The notes beneath the pieces are model-generated. The model did not search any database and was not told the origin of the DNA. It saw nothing but the letters and a program-made list of their open reading frames with translations. A stretch of DNA of 64,000 nt from NCBI RefSeq assembly GCF_014203425.1, contig NZ_JACHJC010000001.1, positions 6,465,501-6,529,500 of the forward strand. Reading direction: 5' to 3'. The DNA is from Micromonospora echinospora. Lineage in GTDB: Bacteria > Actinomycetota > Actinomycetes > Mycobacteriales > Micromonosporaceae. This document shows positions 1-8,852 of the stretch, piece by piece. Numbering within the stretch: the stretch's first letter is position 1; every line of letters starts with the position of its first letter. The position numbers and the translations under genes are program-made.

Positions 1-174
1 CGCGTGCCAGCCGCCGGTGCCGGCGCTGTGGCTGTGCACGAGGGCGTCCGACCCGGCCGGTTCGACGTCGAGGCGGGCCAGCCGCTCCCGGACCGCGAGC
101 AGCAGCAGCCGCTCGGCCATCGGCGACCGGCAGATGTTGCCCATGCAGACGTGCAGGACGGTGAAGGGCGGCAC
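1..174 (-). CDS. Low-molecular-weight protein-tyrosine-phosphatase (partial, cut at window start)
   Basis: Reading leftward from a GTG directly after the tsaC stop (TGA-GTG), the protein begins VPPFTVLHVCMGNICRSPMA. This contains the CX5R phosphate-binding loop (CMGNICR followed by S) that defines low-Mr protein tyrosine phosphatases, placed at the N-terminus as expected. Only about 58 codons are inside the window; the general-acid Asp loop lies outside. The zero-base spacing to tsaC implies one transcript with prmC and tsaC. Arsenate reductases share the fold, but CX5R followed by SP favours a phosphatase. Confidence 0.8.
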   Translation of the reverse strand, partial: MPPFTVLHVCMGNICRSPMAERLLLLAVRERLARLDVEPAGSDALVHSHSAGTGGWHA

Positions 175-819
175 TCAGACCCCCCGCTCGTCGAGGATGT
201 CCGGCACGACCTCCCGCAGCTTCGCCAGCGTCACCGCGCCCTCGCGCAGCACCCGCGGCACGTCGCCGGTCAGGTCGACGATGGTGCTCGGCACCGGGTC
301 CACCGCCGGCCCGGCCTCCAGATAGGCCCGGACGCCGTAGCCCAGCTGGTCACGCGCCTCCTCGGCGGTGAGCGCGGCCGGCTGGCCGACCTTGTTGGCC
401 GACGCCACTGCCATCGGCCCGGTCTCCCGCAGCACCTCCAGCGCCACCGGGTGCAGCGGCATCCGTACCGCCACCGTGCCGCTGCTGTCGCCCAGATCCC
501 AGGCCAGGCTCGGCGAGTGCTCCACCACGATCGTCAGCGCGCCCGGCCAGAACGCCTCGACCAGGTCGCGGGCCGCGCCGGGCAGCGAGAACACCAGGCC
601 GTCGAGCGTGTGCCGGGAGCCGATGAGCACCGGGGGCGCCTGCCGGGCGCCGCCCTTGGTGTCCGCCAGGGCCTTCACCGCGTACGGCGTGAACGCGTCC
701 GCCCCGATGCCGTAGACCGTGTCGGTCGGCAGGACGACGAGTTCCCCGTTCTTGACCGCCTCGATGGCAGCGGCGATGCCGCGGTCCCGGTCGGCGGGCG
801 ACCGACAGTCGTAGAGCAT
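175..819 (-). CDS. tsaC: L-threonylcarbamoyladenylate synthase (Sua5/YciO/YrdC family)
   Basis: Makes threonylcarbamoyl-AMP from threonine, bicarbonate and ATP, the first step of t6A37 modification of ANN-decoding tRNAs, in the cytoplasm. The YrdC domain fills the 214-aa protein: PTDTVYGIGADA near residues 31-42, KGGARQAPP substrate loop near 55-63, and SANKVGQPA near 140. There is no C-terminal Sua5 extension, so it is the short TsaC type. The ATG at 819 overlaps the prmC stop (TGATG), giving translational coupling; a GTG one codon upstream (822) is an alternative start. prmC, tsaC and the phosphatase form a leftward operon. Confidence 0.93.
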   Translation of the reverse strand: MLYDCRSPADRDRGIAAAIEAVKNGELVVLPTDTVYGIGADAFTPYAVKALADTKGGARQAPPVLIGSRHTLDGLVFSLPGAARDLVEAFWPGALTIVVEHSPSLAWDLGDSSGTVAVRMPLHPVALEVLRETGPMAVASANKVGQPAALTAEEARDQLGYGVRAYLEAGPAVDPVPSTIVDLTGDVPRVLREGAVTLAKLREVVPDILDERGV

Positions 820-1766
820 CACGAGGAGTCAGTCTGCCACGCCCGGGCGGTCTCGGCGTGGGTGCCGTCCGCCCGCCGGGACGCGCTCGCCCAGCGGGGC
901 CGCCCGGCCAGGTCCCGGTGCTCCTCGACGCGGTCGTAGCGGCCGTCGCCGCGCAGCAGCGCGGGCACCGCCGTCGCGTGCGTGTCGTCGTGCTCGATCC
1001 CGATCTCGCCGCCCGGGCGCAGCAGCGCGGCGGCCCGGCGCACCACCGGGCGGATCACGTCCAGCCCGTCCGCGCCGCCGAAGACCGCCTCGTCCGGGTC
1101 GTGTCCGGCCACCTCCGGCGGCACCGTCACCGACCTCGGCACGTACGGCGGGTTGCAGAGCAGCACGTCGACCCGCCCGGTCAGGTCGGCCAGCAGCTCC
1201 GGACCGGTCACGTCGGCGGCCACCACCTCGACCGGCCGGTCCCCCGCGGCGGCCCGGTCGGCCGCGTTGCGCCGCAGCCACGCCAGCGCGGCCGGGGACC
1301 GTTCCACAGCCACCACCCGGGCCGAGGGCACCTCCTGCGCCACGGCCAGGGCGATCGCGCCGGAGCCGCTGCACAGGTCGACCACGAGCGGCGCCCGACG
1401 CTCCCGGGCCCGCTCGATCCCCCAGCCGGCCAGCAGTTCGGTCTCCGGGCGGGGCACGAACACGCCCGGCCCGACCGCCAGCTCCAGCAGCCGGAAGCCC
1501 GCCGTGCCGATCAGGTGCTGCAACGGCTCCCGGGTCACCCGCCGTCCGACCAGCGCGTCCAGGCGGTCGCGCTGCGCCGGGGTGAAGCCGTCGGCCAGCG
1601 CCAGCCGGCCGCGCGGCACCTGGAGGACGTACGCGGCCAGCTGCTCGGCCTCGGCGCGCGGCGCCTCGACGCCCGCCGCCGCGAGCGCCCGGGCCACCCG
1701 GGCGATCACCAGCGAGGGCCGTTCGCGTTCTGTCCCTTCGGACGGGTGTTGCGGGAGTGCTGTCAC
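819..1766 (-). CDS. prmC: Peptide chain release factor N5-glutamine methyltransferase
   Basis: Methylates the glutamine of the GGQ motif in release factors RF1 and RF2 using S-adenosylmethionine. An N-terminal helical domain (about 1-90) is followed by a Rossmann methyltransferase domain with the SAM loop DLCSGSGAIA near residue 130 and the glutamine-binding NPPY signature near 205-208. The GTG at 1766 gives 315 aa, slightly above the usual size (about 280-300), so a later start is possible. Its likely substrate gene prfA lies 1.7 kb upstream on the same strand, with an opposing GGDEF gene between them. The 3' end overlaps tsaC. Confidence 0.92.
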   Translation of the reverse strand: MTALPQHPSEGTERERPSLVIARVARALAAAGVEAPRAEAEQLAAYVLQVPRGRLALADGFTPAQRDRLDALVGRRVTREPLQHLIGTAGFRLLELAVGPGVFVPRPETELLAGWGIERARERRAPLVVDLCSGSGAIALAVAQEVPSARVVAVERSPAALAWLRRNAADRAAAGDRPVEVVAADVTGPELLADLTGRVDVLLCNPPYVPRSVTVPPEVAGHDPDEAVFGGADGLDVIRPVVRRAAALLRPGGEIGIEHDDTHATAVPALLRGDGRYDRVEEHRDLAGRPRWASASRRADGTHAETARAWQTDSS

Positions 1767-1839
1767 GCAATAATCATGAAGCGTCGCGGCCCACCTCACG
1801 AGCGGGTGCGTCCGGGCGCACACGGCAGGGAGGTCGCGA

Positions 1840-3393
1840 GTGGGCTGGCTCGACCAGGTCGAGGACCAGGTTGACGCTCTCCGACGCGCTCGGTCACTGC
1901 AGGAGGCCAGCCGGTCAGCGGAGGCCTGCGCCCTGCTCGACCGCGTCATCCGCACCACCGACGACCCGTACGCCCGCGCCGACGCGCTCGTGCAGCGGCT
2001 GTCCGCGCTGATCAATCTCGGCCGGACCGCCGAGTTCACCCGCGCCGTCGAGGACGCCTCCGCCGCCGTACGCGACCTCGCCGAGCCCTACCTGCACGGG
2101 CACCTCAACGCGCTCGCCGCGCTCGCCGCCCACCACCAGGGCGCGCTGGACCGGTGCGTGATGCACCTGGTCCGGGCCGCCCGCGCGCTGGGCGCCGACG
2201 ACACGCCGGACCGGGACACCGCCTGGGGCTGGCACGACCTCGCGATGGCGTACTCGTACCTGAGTTTCCACGGCCACGCGCTGGGCGCGATCGAGCGCGC
2301 CCGCGAGGTGGGGCTCAGCGCCGGCATTCCGGAGGAGACGTTCGCCGCGCCGGGGATCCGGCTGCGCAACGCGGTGGCGCTCGACCACAACGGCGACAGC
2401 GACGGCTGCCTGCGGGTGCTGCGCGACGTCGCCGGTGACCTGGCCCGGTTCCTGCGCGGCGGGCGGGCCGGCAACCTGCGCCCCAGCAGCCTCGCCGCGT
2501 ACGGCTACGCCGCCGCCCGGCGGGCCGCGCTCGGCGACCGGGTGGAGTCCGCCGGGGACGCCGACCCGAAACGGCTGCTCGGCCACGGCGGCGACAGCGC
2601 CCGCGCCCGCGACCTGCGCCAGCTCGGTCAGGTCTGCCTGGCCGTCGCCGCCGACCGCCCGATCGAGGCGGTCACCCGGCTGGACGCGCTCCAGGTCTCC
2701 GACGAGACACTCGGCGCGGCCGAGGCGCCCCGGCTGCGCAGCGTCGCGCTGGCCCGGGCCGGCGACCACGCGGGCGCGCACCGGGCCGACCGGCACGCGT
2801 TCCGGCTGGCCGCGCGGCGCAGCGACCGGCTGCGGGACGTCTACATCGACGGCATCGCCGCCCGGATCGACCACGAGGAGATGCGCCGCGAGGCGGCCCG
2901 GTACGAGGGCGAGGCGCTCACCGACCCGCTCACCGGCCTGCCCAACCGGCGCCGGCTGGAGCGCTACCTGGGCGCTGTGGTGTCCCGGGGCGAGCGGGTG
3001 GTGATCGGCGTCTGCGACCTCGACGGGTTCAAGGCGGTGAACACCCGCCACGGCCACCACTCCGGCGACCTGGTGCTGCAACGGGTGGCCGGGGTGATCA
3101 ACCGGGTGATGCGGCGCGGCGACTTCGTGGCCCGCTACGGCGGCGACGAGTTCGTCGTGGTGCTGCCCGACACCGTCATGCCGGAGGCGGTCGAGGTGGC
3201 CCGGCGGATCGAGGCGGCCGTCCGCACCGAGGACTGGGAGTCCCTGGTGCCGGGCACCCCGGTCGGGGTGACCATCGGTTTCGCCGAGGTCGACGGCAGC
3301 ACCACTGTGAGCGTGCGGGAGGCGCTCGGCACCGCGTTCGAGCTGGCCGACCGGGAGATGCTGCGCGCCAAGGCGCGACCGCGCGCGAGCTGA
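1840..3393 (+). CDS. GGDEF-domain protein with N-terminal helical-repeat region (putative diguanylate cyclase)
   Basis: The C-terminal third is a GGDEF domain: DPLTGLPNRRRLE near 363, an intact GGDEF near 434-438, and the metal-site Asp in CDLDGFK near 390. Residues 1-340 are Ala/Arg-rich helices resembling the TPR-like sensor region of actinobacterial GGDEF proteins. No membrane segment or signal peptide is seen, so it should be cytosolic. The intact active site predicts c-di-GMP synthesis; I see no RxxD product-inhibition site just before it, which would mean no feedback inhibition. GTG start at 1840 has an AGGGAGG ribosome site six bases upstream. It is transcribed against prmC and prfA, so it is an independent unit. 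The signal sensed is unknown. Confidence 0.9.
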   Translation: MGWLDQVEDQVDALRRARSLQEASRSAEACALLDRVIRTTDDPYARADALVQRLSALINLGRTAEFTRAVEDASAAVRDLAEPYLHGHLNALAALAAHHQGALDRCVMHLVRAARALGADDTPDRDTAWGWHDLAMAYSYLSFHGHALGAIERAREVGLSAGIPEETFAAPGIRLRNAVALDHNGDSDGCLRVLRDVAGDLARFLRGGRAGNLRPSSLAAYGYAAARRAALGDRVESAGDADPKRLLGHGGDSARARDLRQLGQVCLAVAADRPIEAVTRLDALQVSDETLGAAEAPRLRSVALARAGDHAGAHRADRHAFRLAARRSDRLRDVYIDGIAARIDHEEMRREAARYEGEALTDPLTGLPNRRRLERYLGAVVSRGERVVIGVCDLDGFKAVNTRHGHHSGDLVLQRVAGVINRVMRRGDFVARYGGDEFVVVLPDTVMPEAVEVARRIEAAVRTEDWESLVPGTPVGVTIGFAEVDGSTTVSVREALGTAFELADREMLRAKARPRAS

Positions 3394-3398
3394 GCGGT

Positions 3399-3453
3399 AA
3401 GGAGGGGCCCCCTGTTAACGCCTCCGGTAGAGGAGGGGCCCCCGCTCAACACC
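3399..3453. repeat. 55-bp dispersed GC-rich repeat, copy 1
   Basis: A 55-bp block between the GGDEF gene and prfA (convergent stops) is matched over its whole length, with several substitutions, by 53636-53690. Each copy holds two versions of a core of type GGAGGGGCCCCC followed by a (T/C)TAAC- or CAAC-like tail, about 30 bp apart. The core is a near-palindrome around GGGCCC. Its position between two gene ends suggests a terminator-like role, but no U-tract follows. Not a gene. Confidence 0.75.
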
Positions 3454-3460
3454 CCAGCGG

Positions 3461-4549
3461 TCAGCGGCGGGACAGCTCGGTCTCGCCGGCCAGGCGGGCT
3501 GCGCGGTCCGCCTCGGCCAGCGCGTCGAGCACCCCGTCCAGCTCGCCGGCCAGCGCCAGGTCCAGGTTGTACGCGGTGTAGCCGATGCGGTGGTCGGTGA
3601 TCCGGTTCTGCGGGAAGTTGTAGGTGCGGATCCGCTCGGAGCGGTCCACGGTGCGGACCTGCGCCTTACGGGCGTCCGACGCCGCCGCGTCGGCCTGCTC
3701 CTGGGCCGCGGCGAGCAGCCGGGCACGCAGGATGCGCATGGCCTGCTCGCGGTTCTGCAGCTGCGACTTCTCGTTCTGGCAGGAGACCACGATGCCGGTC
3801 GGCACGTGGGTGATCCGTACCGCCGAGTCGGTGGTGTTCACCGACTGGCCACCGGGGCCGGACGAGCGGAACACGTCGATGCGCAGCTCGTTCGGGTCGA
3901 TGGTGACGTCGACGTCCTCCGCCTCGGGCAGCACCAGCACGCCCGCCGCGCTGGTGTGGATCCGGCCCTGCGACTCGGTCACCGGGACGCGCTGCACCCG
4001 GTGCACGCCGCCCTCCCACTTGAGCCGGGACCAGACCCCGTTCCCGCCCTCCGGAACGCCCTTGCTCTTGATCGCCAGCGAGACGTCCTTGACACCACCC
4101 AGGTCGGAGTCCTGGGCGTCGATCACCTCGGTGACCCAGCCGTGCCGTTCGGCGTACCTGGTGTACATCCGCAGAAGGTCCCCGGCGAACAGCGCGGACT
4201 CCTCGCCGCCCTCGCCGGCCTTGATCTCGACGATCACGTCCTTGGCGTCGTGCGGGTCGCGCGGGATGAGCAGTTCCGCGAGCCGTTCCTCCAGCGCCGG
4301 CAGGGAGGCGGCGATGGCCTCCGCCTCGGTGGCGAACGTCGCGTCCTCAGCGGCCAGCTCGCGCGCGGCGGCCAGGTCGGCGCGGGCCTGCTCCAGCTCG
4401 CCGGCCGCCTTGTGCAGCGGGACCAGTTCGGCGTACCGACGGCCGACCCGCCGGGCGGTGCCCTGGTCGGCGTGGAGGGCCGGGTCGGCCAGCCGCCGCT
4501 CCAGCTCGGCGTACTCGTCGAGGAGGGCGGCCAGGCGCTCACTGCTCAT
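3461..4549 (-). CDS. prfA: Peptide chain release factor 1
   Basis: Recognises UAA and UAG stop codons and triggers peptidyl-tRNA hydrolysis on the ribosome. Length of 362 aa is standard. The catalytic [10 protein letters not shown] motif is at about 229-238, with GGQ at 233-235. The PxT-type codon-recognition region lies in the segment before it ([14 protein letters not shown]), where the RF1-specific PVT tripeptide is visible. The ATG at 4549 is the only good start. It lies downstream of rpmE on the same strand, but the rpmE terminator hairpin (4593-4626) separates them, so it may also have its own promoter. PrmC, encoded downstream, would methylate its GGQ. Confidence 0.97.
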   Translation of the reverse strand: MSSERLAALLDEYAELERRLADPALHADQGTARRVGRRYAELVPLHKAAGELEQARADLAAARELAAEDATFATEAEAIAASLPALEERLAELLIPRDPHDAKDVIVEIKAGEGGEESALFAGDLLRMYTRYAERHGWVTEVIDAQDSDLGGVKDVSLAIKSKGVPEGGNGVWSRLKWEGGVHRVQRVPVTESQGRIHTSAAGVLVLPEAEDVDVTIDPNELRIDVFRSSGPGGQSVNTTDSAVRITHVPTGIVVSCQNEKSQLQNREQAMRILRARLLAAAQEQADAAASDARKAQVRTVDRSERIRTYNFPQNRITDHRIGYTAYNLDLALAGELDGVLDALAEADRAARLAGETELSRR

Positions 4550-4592
4550 GCTGCGGATGCTCCTTGGGGATTAAACCGGCGCAAACGGACGA

Positions 4593-4626
4593 ACGCCCGT
4601 GTCCGGCGGGAGCCGGACACGGGCGT
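4593..4626 (-). terminator. Hairpin terminator downstream of rpmE
   Basis: Perfect 15-bp inverted repeat: arms 4593-4607 (ACGCCCGTGTCCGGC) and 4612-4626 with a GGGA loop, starting 11 bases after the rpmE stop. No long T tract follows, as is usual in high-GC actinomycetes. Confidence 0.85.
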
Positions 4627-4637
4627 CGTCGACGGAG

Positions 4638-4862
4638 CTACTTGGCCTTCTTGGCCTGAACCTTGGCGTACTTCTGCTGGAACTTCGCGACCCGGCCGGC
4701 GGTGTCCAGCACGCGCTGCTTACCGGTGTAGAACGGGTGGCAGGCGCTGCAGGTCTCGACGCTGATGGCGCCGCCCTTGGCGGTGCTGCGGGTCGTGAAG
4801 GAGTTGCCGCAGGAGCAGCGGACCTCGGTGGTCGCGTACTCCGGGTGGATGTTGGGCTTCAT
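4638..4862 (-). CDS. rpmE: 50S ribosomal protein L31 (zinc-containing C+ type)
   Basis: A 74-aa L31 protein of the 50S subunit that helps bridge the subunits. Four cysteines (C16, C18, C38, C41, in CSC and CSAC) mark the zinc-binding C+ form rather than the zinc-independent paralogue, which in actinomycetes is made under Zur control. The ATG at 4862 follows a GAAAGGAC ribosome site. Placement of rpmE just upstream of prfA and downstream of rho is a common actinobacterial arrangement. Confidence 0.97.
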   Translation of the reverse strand: MKPNIHPEYATTEVRCSCGNSFTTRSTAKGGAISVETCSACHPFYTGKQRVLDTAGRVAKFQQKYAKVQAKKAK

Positions 4863-5116
4863 GTCGCCTCGGTCCTTTCGTCGGTGGTCGCCGGGTCGCC
4901 GTCGGTGCTCCCCGTCGTCCGCGACGGGCTCGGGCGTGAACCGGAACCGGTGGCCGATTGACCAGTGTGCCATGGGGCTCGCCCACCCGGCACAGGAGGT
5001 CCGCCACCCGTAACGCCCGCCCACACTCCGGCATTCCCACACCCACCCCACCCACACCCACCCTCCTCGCTCGCCCTCACCCGCCCCCACCCGCCCCCAC
5101 CCGCCCTCAGCCCGGC

Positions 5117-5171
5117 GATCATGAACTTGGCGGCAATTCCTGTCGCTTTTGTCCAGGCCAACTTCATGATC
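5117..5171. repeat. GATCATGAACTTGGC inverted repeat
   Basis: Arms GATCATGAACTTGGC (5117-5131) and GCCAACTTCATGATC (5157-5171) pair at 14 of 15 positions across a 25-base, relatively AT-rich spacer. The element is not placed like a terminator for either neighbour. An element of the same design with a different arm sequence lies at 26024-26095. Confidence 0.7.
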
Positions 5172-5219
5172 AGCGGAGCAAGGCGGGCGGGGAGGGCGGG
5201 CGGCGGGGGGTGCGGGGGC

Positions 5220-5248
5220 GGGGCTCCTCCCCCAGGATGAGGAGCCCC
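5220..5248 (-). terminator. Hairpin terminator of the glycosidase/phosphoesterase gene
   Basis: Perfect 10-bp arms GGGGCTCCTC (5220-5229) and GAGGAGCCCC (5239-5248) with a 9-base loop, beginning 9 bases past the stop codon at 5258. Confidence 0.8.
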
Positions 5249-5257
5249 GGCCCCGGG

Positions 5258-8200
5258 TCAGGCCGCGGGGGCGCGGACCGCTGCGGCGGTGGTCACCGTC
5301 GTCTCGGCCTTCACGCCGTTGACTGTCACCGCCAGCAGGATCTGCGCGCCGGGACGCAGCGCGGTCAGCCGGCCGGTGGCCGGGTCGAACCGGGCCACGT
5401 GCCAGGGCCGTACGCCCGCGGCACCCCCGATGTGCAGGTTCGGCGAGCCGGACCAGTCGGCGCTGACCGGCGCGGCCACCGGCACCTGCCGGCCGCTGGG
5501 CTGGGTGAGCGTGGCAGTGACGTCCACGGGCGAGCCCTGGCGCGCCTGCGCGGGCGCGGTCAGCGCGAGCCGGTCGACGTGGGCGTGCATCTCCGCGCCC
5601 ACCCACCGCGGCCCTTCGGCCAGCGGGTCACGCCGGGCCCGCTCGGCCTCGCCGGGCGTCACCGGGTCCACCCCGAACTCGGTCCAGCCGGTGAACCCGC
5701 CGAGCGCGGCCGGGGTGGACGGGTCCTTGCCCGAGTTGCCGTTGATCACGTACGGCACGCCGTCCACCCGGTCGGCGTGGAACGTGCCGACGTGGCCGTT
5801 GACCATCAGCGCGCCCTTGCCGGTGCGGTGCTGGAAGTCGGCCAGCCACTGCTCGACCAGCGCCGCTTCCTTCCGGTCGCCGAGCTGGCTGGCCTTGGCC
5901 GGGCTCGGGTCGCGCGGCGGGTGGTGGAACAGCACCGCCACCGAGCCCACCGAGCGGTCGGCGGCGGCCTGGTCGAGCGTCCGGCGCAGCAGCTCCACCT
6001 GGTCGAACCCGCCGCCGCGCAGCGACCCGGTGGCGGTGCTCAGCGTGAGGAACCGGGTGCCCCGGTGGTCGAAGACGCGCGAGGTGTCCCCGAAGACGCT
6101 GCGGAAGTTGTCGATCGGCGCGCCCATGATCTCGTGGTTGCCCGGTACGTAGTGGTACGGCACCTCGCCGCCCAGTTCCTCGTCCAGGATGCGCTTGGCC
6201 AGCGCGAAGTCCGCCGGGTAGGCGGTGTCCACGAAGTCACCGTTGATGATCAGGAAGTCCGGCCGGGCGGCGCGGACCTCGCGCAGCGTACGGCGGGCCT
6301 GGGCGACCAGGTCGCTGTCCGGGTTCGCGGCGACGAACTGGGCGTCGGAGAGCACCGCGAAGCGCCAGGGCGCCCCGTCCACGGTGCCGTCGCGCACCAC
6401 CACCCGGTCGGTGCGGTTCGGCTCCGGCGGCGCCTGCACGTCCGGCGGCACCCGGGCGACCAGGTCGTCGAGGACCACCTCGCTGCGGTACTGCTTGGCC
6501 GGGTCGGTCTCGGCCACGTAGAACCGGCGCACCCGCACCGGGTACTGCACGCCGGGCGGTACGGCGAACTCGACGTACTTCCAGCCGGTCCAGTCCAGGT
6601 ACGGGCCGCGGAGCACGAACTGGGTGTCCTGCGCGTCGTGCAGGTGCAGGCTGGGCCACTCGCCGGTGCCGTTGGCCTTGATCCACATACCGAACGCCTG
6701 CGGCTGGCCGGGCACGTCGATCCAGGCCGGCGGGTCGGCGTACGCGGCCCGGGTGCCGGTGGACTGGCCGAAGTCGTACGACATCCGCAGCCCGGTGCCG
6801 GTGTGCCCCTCGGCCGGCGCGACCGCACCGGAGGCGCGGGCCTGGCTGAACTTCCACGACGCGGCGTCGTCGAAGCCGGCCACCGGCACGTCGGTGAGCC
6901 CGACAGTCACCGGCAGGACCGTGCTGTGGTTGCCGACCCGCGCGGTGACCAGCGCCGAGCCGGTCTCGCGGAGCGCCTCGACGGACAGGTTGCCGTCGGC
7001 GGTGGGGGTGACCGAGAGCAGGTCGCTGTCGTACTCCAGCTTCAGGTCGGCCGGCTCGATCGGCGCGGTGTTGCCCTCGGCGTCGTAGCCGACCACGCCG
7101 AACAGGCCGCTGTCGCCGGCCCGGTCCAGGCCGACCCGGTCGACGGTGCCGTCGATCCGCGCCAGCGGACCGAGCACTGTCAGCTCGATCGTGCCCCGGG
7201 CGCGTCCGCGCGCCGCGGTGACAGTGCTCCGGCCGGGGACGGCGGCCCGGAACACCCCGTCGCCGTCCACCCGTCCGTGGGTGGCGTGCCAGCGCGGCTC
7301 GCCGGCGGCCGGGCCGTACGTCTCGTCGTAACCGGCGGCGGTGAGCCGGCGGGTGAGGCCGGGAAAGACCCGGTCCGGTCGGCCGCCGCGCACCGGCGCC
7401 ACGCCCGGCGCGGCGGTCGGGTCGCTGGCGGTCTCCAGCCAGTAGCCGGTGAGCCGGCCGCTGCCCTTCGGGGCGTAGACGGCGAGCCCGTTGGGCACCG
7501 GCCGCTCGCTGCCGTCGGACGGGCTGTTCTCCACCTGGACCGTGGCCGCGCCCGGCTCCCGGGCCAGCAGCGTGGACGAGCCGCCGCCGTCGAGGTTGAG
7601 CGCGTTCGCGGCGCCCAGCTCGGCCATCATGCGGCCCATCTCGGTCTGGGTGACGCCACGGCTGTCCACCTGCCGACCGTCCACCGTCAGCATGATCATC
7701 TTGCGTCCGTCGGCAGAGAAGCCGACAGCGGTACGCGGAGCCAGCGACTGGTCGGCGATGGCCTGCACCACGCCGTCGCGGACCAGCACGTTGCCGCCGC
7801 CCACCGCGGCGCGCAGGTCACCGCCGTCGGAGGTCCGCGGCCGCCAGGACACGTCCACCTCGTCGCCGGGACGCAGCGCGGCGAGCGCGTCGGCGCCGGC
7901 CTCGCGGCCGAGCAGCACGGTGCTGCCGGCCGGGATCGGACCCTCGCCCGCCGTGGCGGCCACGCTCGCCACCCGGCCGCCGGTCAGCGTCACCTCGACC
8001 GTCCGGGCCGCGCCCTCCACGGCCCGCTTGCGGGTGTACGAGCCCCAGAGCGGCGTGAAGACGCCCACGCCGTCGCGCTGCACCATGTTGTTGAACTGGG
8101 TGAGCGGCACCGGCCCGGTGGGCAGCGTCGCGGCGCCCTCGAAGCCGACCTCGACGACCCGGCCGATGCCCTGGGCGCTGACGCCCACCGCGTTGGGGTG

Positions 8201-8710
8201 CCCGGCGATCGGCGACTGCACCAGCTCGCCGGAGCGGATGCCGACGCCCTGGGCGGCGCCGGAGGCGTTGATGTCGAAGAAGTCGCCGTTCACCGCCGCT
8301 ACCGCGCGGGACCGGTCCACCGCGGCGCGCAGCGGCTCGTCCCGCGTCACCTCGCCCGAGTTCACGTAGTCCACGGTCAGCCCACCGCTCAGATCCGCGG
8401 TGAGCGCATCGGCGCGCAGCCAGCCGGCCGCGTCGTACCTGTCGAAGGAGGTCAGGTTCAGGCCGGGCGCGACCGGCCGGGTGCTCTTGGCGGTCTCCAG
8501 GCCGCCGGCCGGCTCCACACCGGCCAGCGCGACGGCGGGGTCGGGACGGGACGAGGCGCGTGGCGCGTCCTCGGCGGCGGTGGCGGCCGGCGGCGCGACG
8601 GGCGACGGCCCGGCGGCCGTCGCGGCGGACGGCGTCGGCGCGGTGATGGTCAGCAACGGCGTCAGCAGCAGGACGCCGGCGAGGCGGGCGGGTCGACTGC
8701 GGGTTCGCAT
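5258..8710 (-). CDS. Secreted two-domain protein: phosphodiester glycosidase (NAGPA-like) plus calcineurin-like phosphoesterase
   Basis: 1150 aa with an N-terminal signal peptide (basic MRTRSRPAR, hydrophobic stretch, Ala-rich cleavage region near 30). Residues about 80-420 form a phosphodiester glycosidase domain, marked by [28 protein letters not shown] and [10 protein letters not shown], the family of lysosomal uncovering enzyme and YngK/DUF2233 proteins that cleave sugar-phosphate diesters. A middle Ig-like/jelly-roll section follows. The C-terminal part (about 770-1060) is a metallophosphoesterase: NGDFVD, PGNHE, FHHPP and NGHVGTFH. The usual first motif DxH reads SDAQ, and the last is GHVG rather than GHxH, so metal binding may be altered. 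Monocistronic, with its own terminator. Substrate unknown; cell-wall or teichoic-acid-type polymers are an inference. Confidence 0.85.
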   Translation of the reverse strand: MRTRSRPARLAGVLLLTPLLTITAPTPSAATAAGPSPVAPPAATAAEDAPRASSRPDPAVALAGVEPAGGLETAKSTRPVAPGLNLTSFDRYDAAGWLRADALTADLSGGLTVDYVNSGEVTRDEPLRAAVDRSRAVAAVNGDFFDINASGAAQGVGIRSGELVQSPIAGHPNAVGVSAQGIGRVVEVGFEGAATLPTGPVPLTQFNNMVQRDGVGVFTPLWGSYTRKRAVEGAARTVEVTLTGGRVASVAATAGEGPIPAGSTVLLGREAGADALAALRPGDEVDVSWRPRTSDGGDLRAAVGGGNVLVRDGVVQAIADQSLAPRTAVGFSADGRKMIMLTVDGRQVDSRGVTQTEMGRMMAELGAANALNLDGGGSSTLLAREPGAATVQVENSPSDGSERPVPNGLAVYAPKGSGRLTGYWLETASDPTAAPGVAPVRGGRPDRVFPGLTRRLTAAGYDETYGPAAGEPRWHATHGRVDGDGVFRAAVPGRSTVTAARGRARGTIELTVLGPLARIDGTVDRVGLDRAGDSGLFGVVGYDAEGNTAPIEPADLKLEYDSDLLSVTPTADGNLSVEALRETGSALVTARVGNHSTVLPVTVGLTDVPVAGFDDAASWKFSQARASGAVAPAEGHTGTGLRMSYDFGQSTGTRAAYADPPAWIDVPGQPQAFGMWIKANGTGEWPSLHLHDAQDTQFVLRGPYLDWTGWKYVEFAVPPGVQYPVRVRRFYVAETDPAKQYRSEVVLDDLVARVPPDVQAPPEPNRTDRVVVRDGTVDGAPWRFAVLSDAQFVAANPDSDLVAQARRTLREVRAARPDFLIINGDFVDTAYPADFALAKRILDEELGGEVPYHYVPGNHEIMGAPIDNFRSVFGDTSRVFDHRGTRFLTLSTATGSLRGGGFDQVELLRRTLDQAAADRSVGSVAVLFHHPPRDPSPAKASQLGDRKEAALVEQWLADFQHRTGKGALMVNGHVGTFHADRVDGVPYVINGNSGKDPSTPAALGGFTGWTEFGVDPVTPGEAERARRDPLAEGPRWVGAEMHAHVDRLALTAPAQARQGSPVDVTATLTQPSGRQVPVAAPVSADWSGSPNLHIGGAAGVRPWHVARFDPATGRLTALRPGAQILLAVTVNGVKAETTVTTAAAVRAPAA

Positions 8711-8737
8711 GGACGACAGTCAACCCGACGATGAACA

Positions 8738-8777
8738 GAAGTTTCAATACCTCTCGGCTGAACCGAAGGAAAACTTC
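8738..8777. promoter_or_regulatory. Inverted repeat in the glycosidase/phosphoesterase promoter region
   Basis: GAAGTTT (8738-8744) and AAACTTC (8771-8777) are exact inverted arms in an unusually AT-rich 70-bp stretch, 28 bases upstream of the ATG at 8710. Position fits an operator or promoter; the regulator is unknown. Confidence 0.4.
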
Positions 8778-8801
8778 ACCGTGGGCGGTGCCGGGAACGC
8801 G

Positions 8802-8837
8802 ACGAGGGGCACGGCCGCATTCGGCCGTGCCCCTCGT
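8802..8837 (-). terminator. Strong hairpin terminator of rho
   Basis: Perfect 16-bp stem, arms 8802-8817 and 8822-8837 (CGGCCGTGCCCCTCGT), loop CATT, starting 16 bases after the rho stop. It is among the most stable hairpins in the window and is notable because the gene it ends encodes the termination factor. Confidence 0.9.
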
Positions 8838-8852
8838 TCGCCGTCCGGCAGC

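Larger units (their letters stand above)
4863..5257. other. 395-bp intergenic region, rpmE leader and repeats
   Basis: No credible gene. It holds the rpmE ribosome site and probably its promoter, a C-rich low-complexity stretch at about 5030-5105 (CACCC/CGCCC runs), an inverted repeat at 5117-5171 and the terminator hairpin of the next gene at 5220-5248. Confidence 0.6.

Noticed and set aside
4958..8734. A 1258-codon rightward open frame opposite the glycosidase/phosphoesterase gene
   Set aside because: High-GC antisense shadow: His/Arg/Gly/Val-rich, no domains, no ribosome site, while the minus strand has a signal peptide and two clear enzyme domains.
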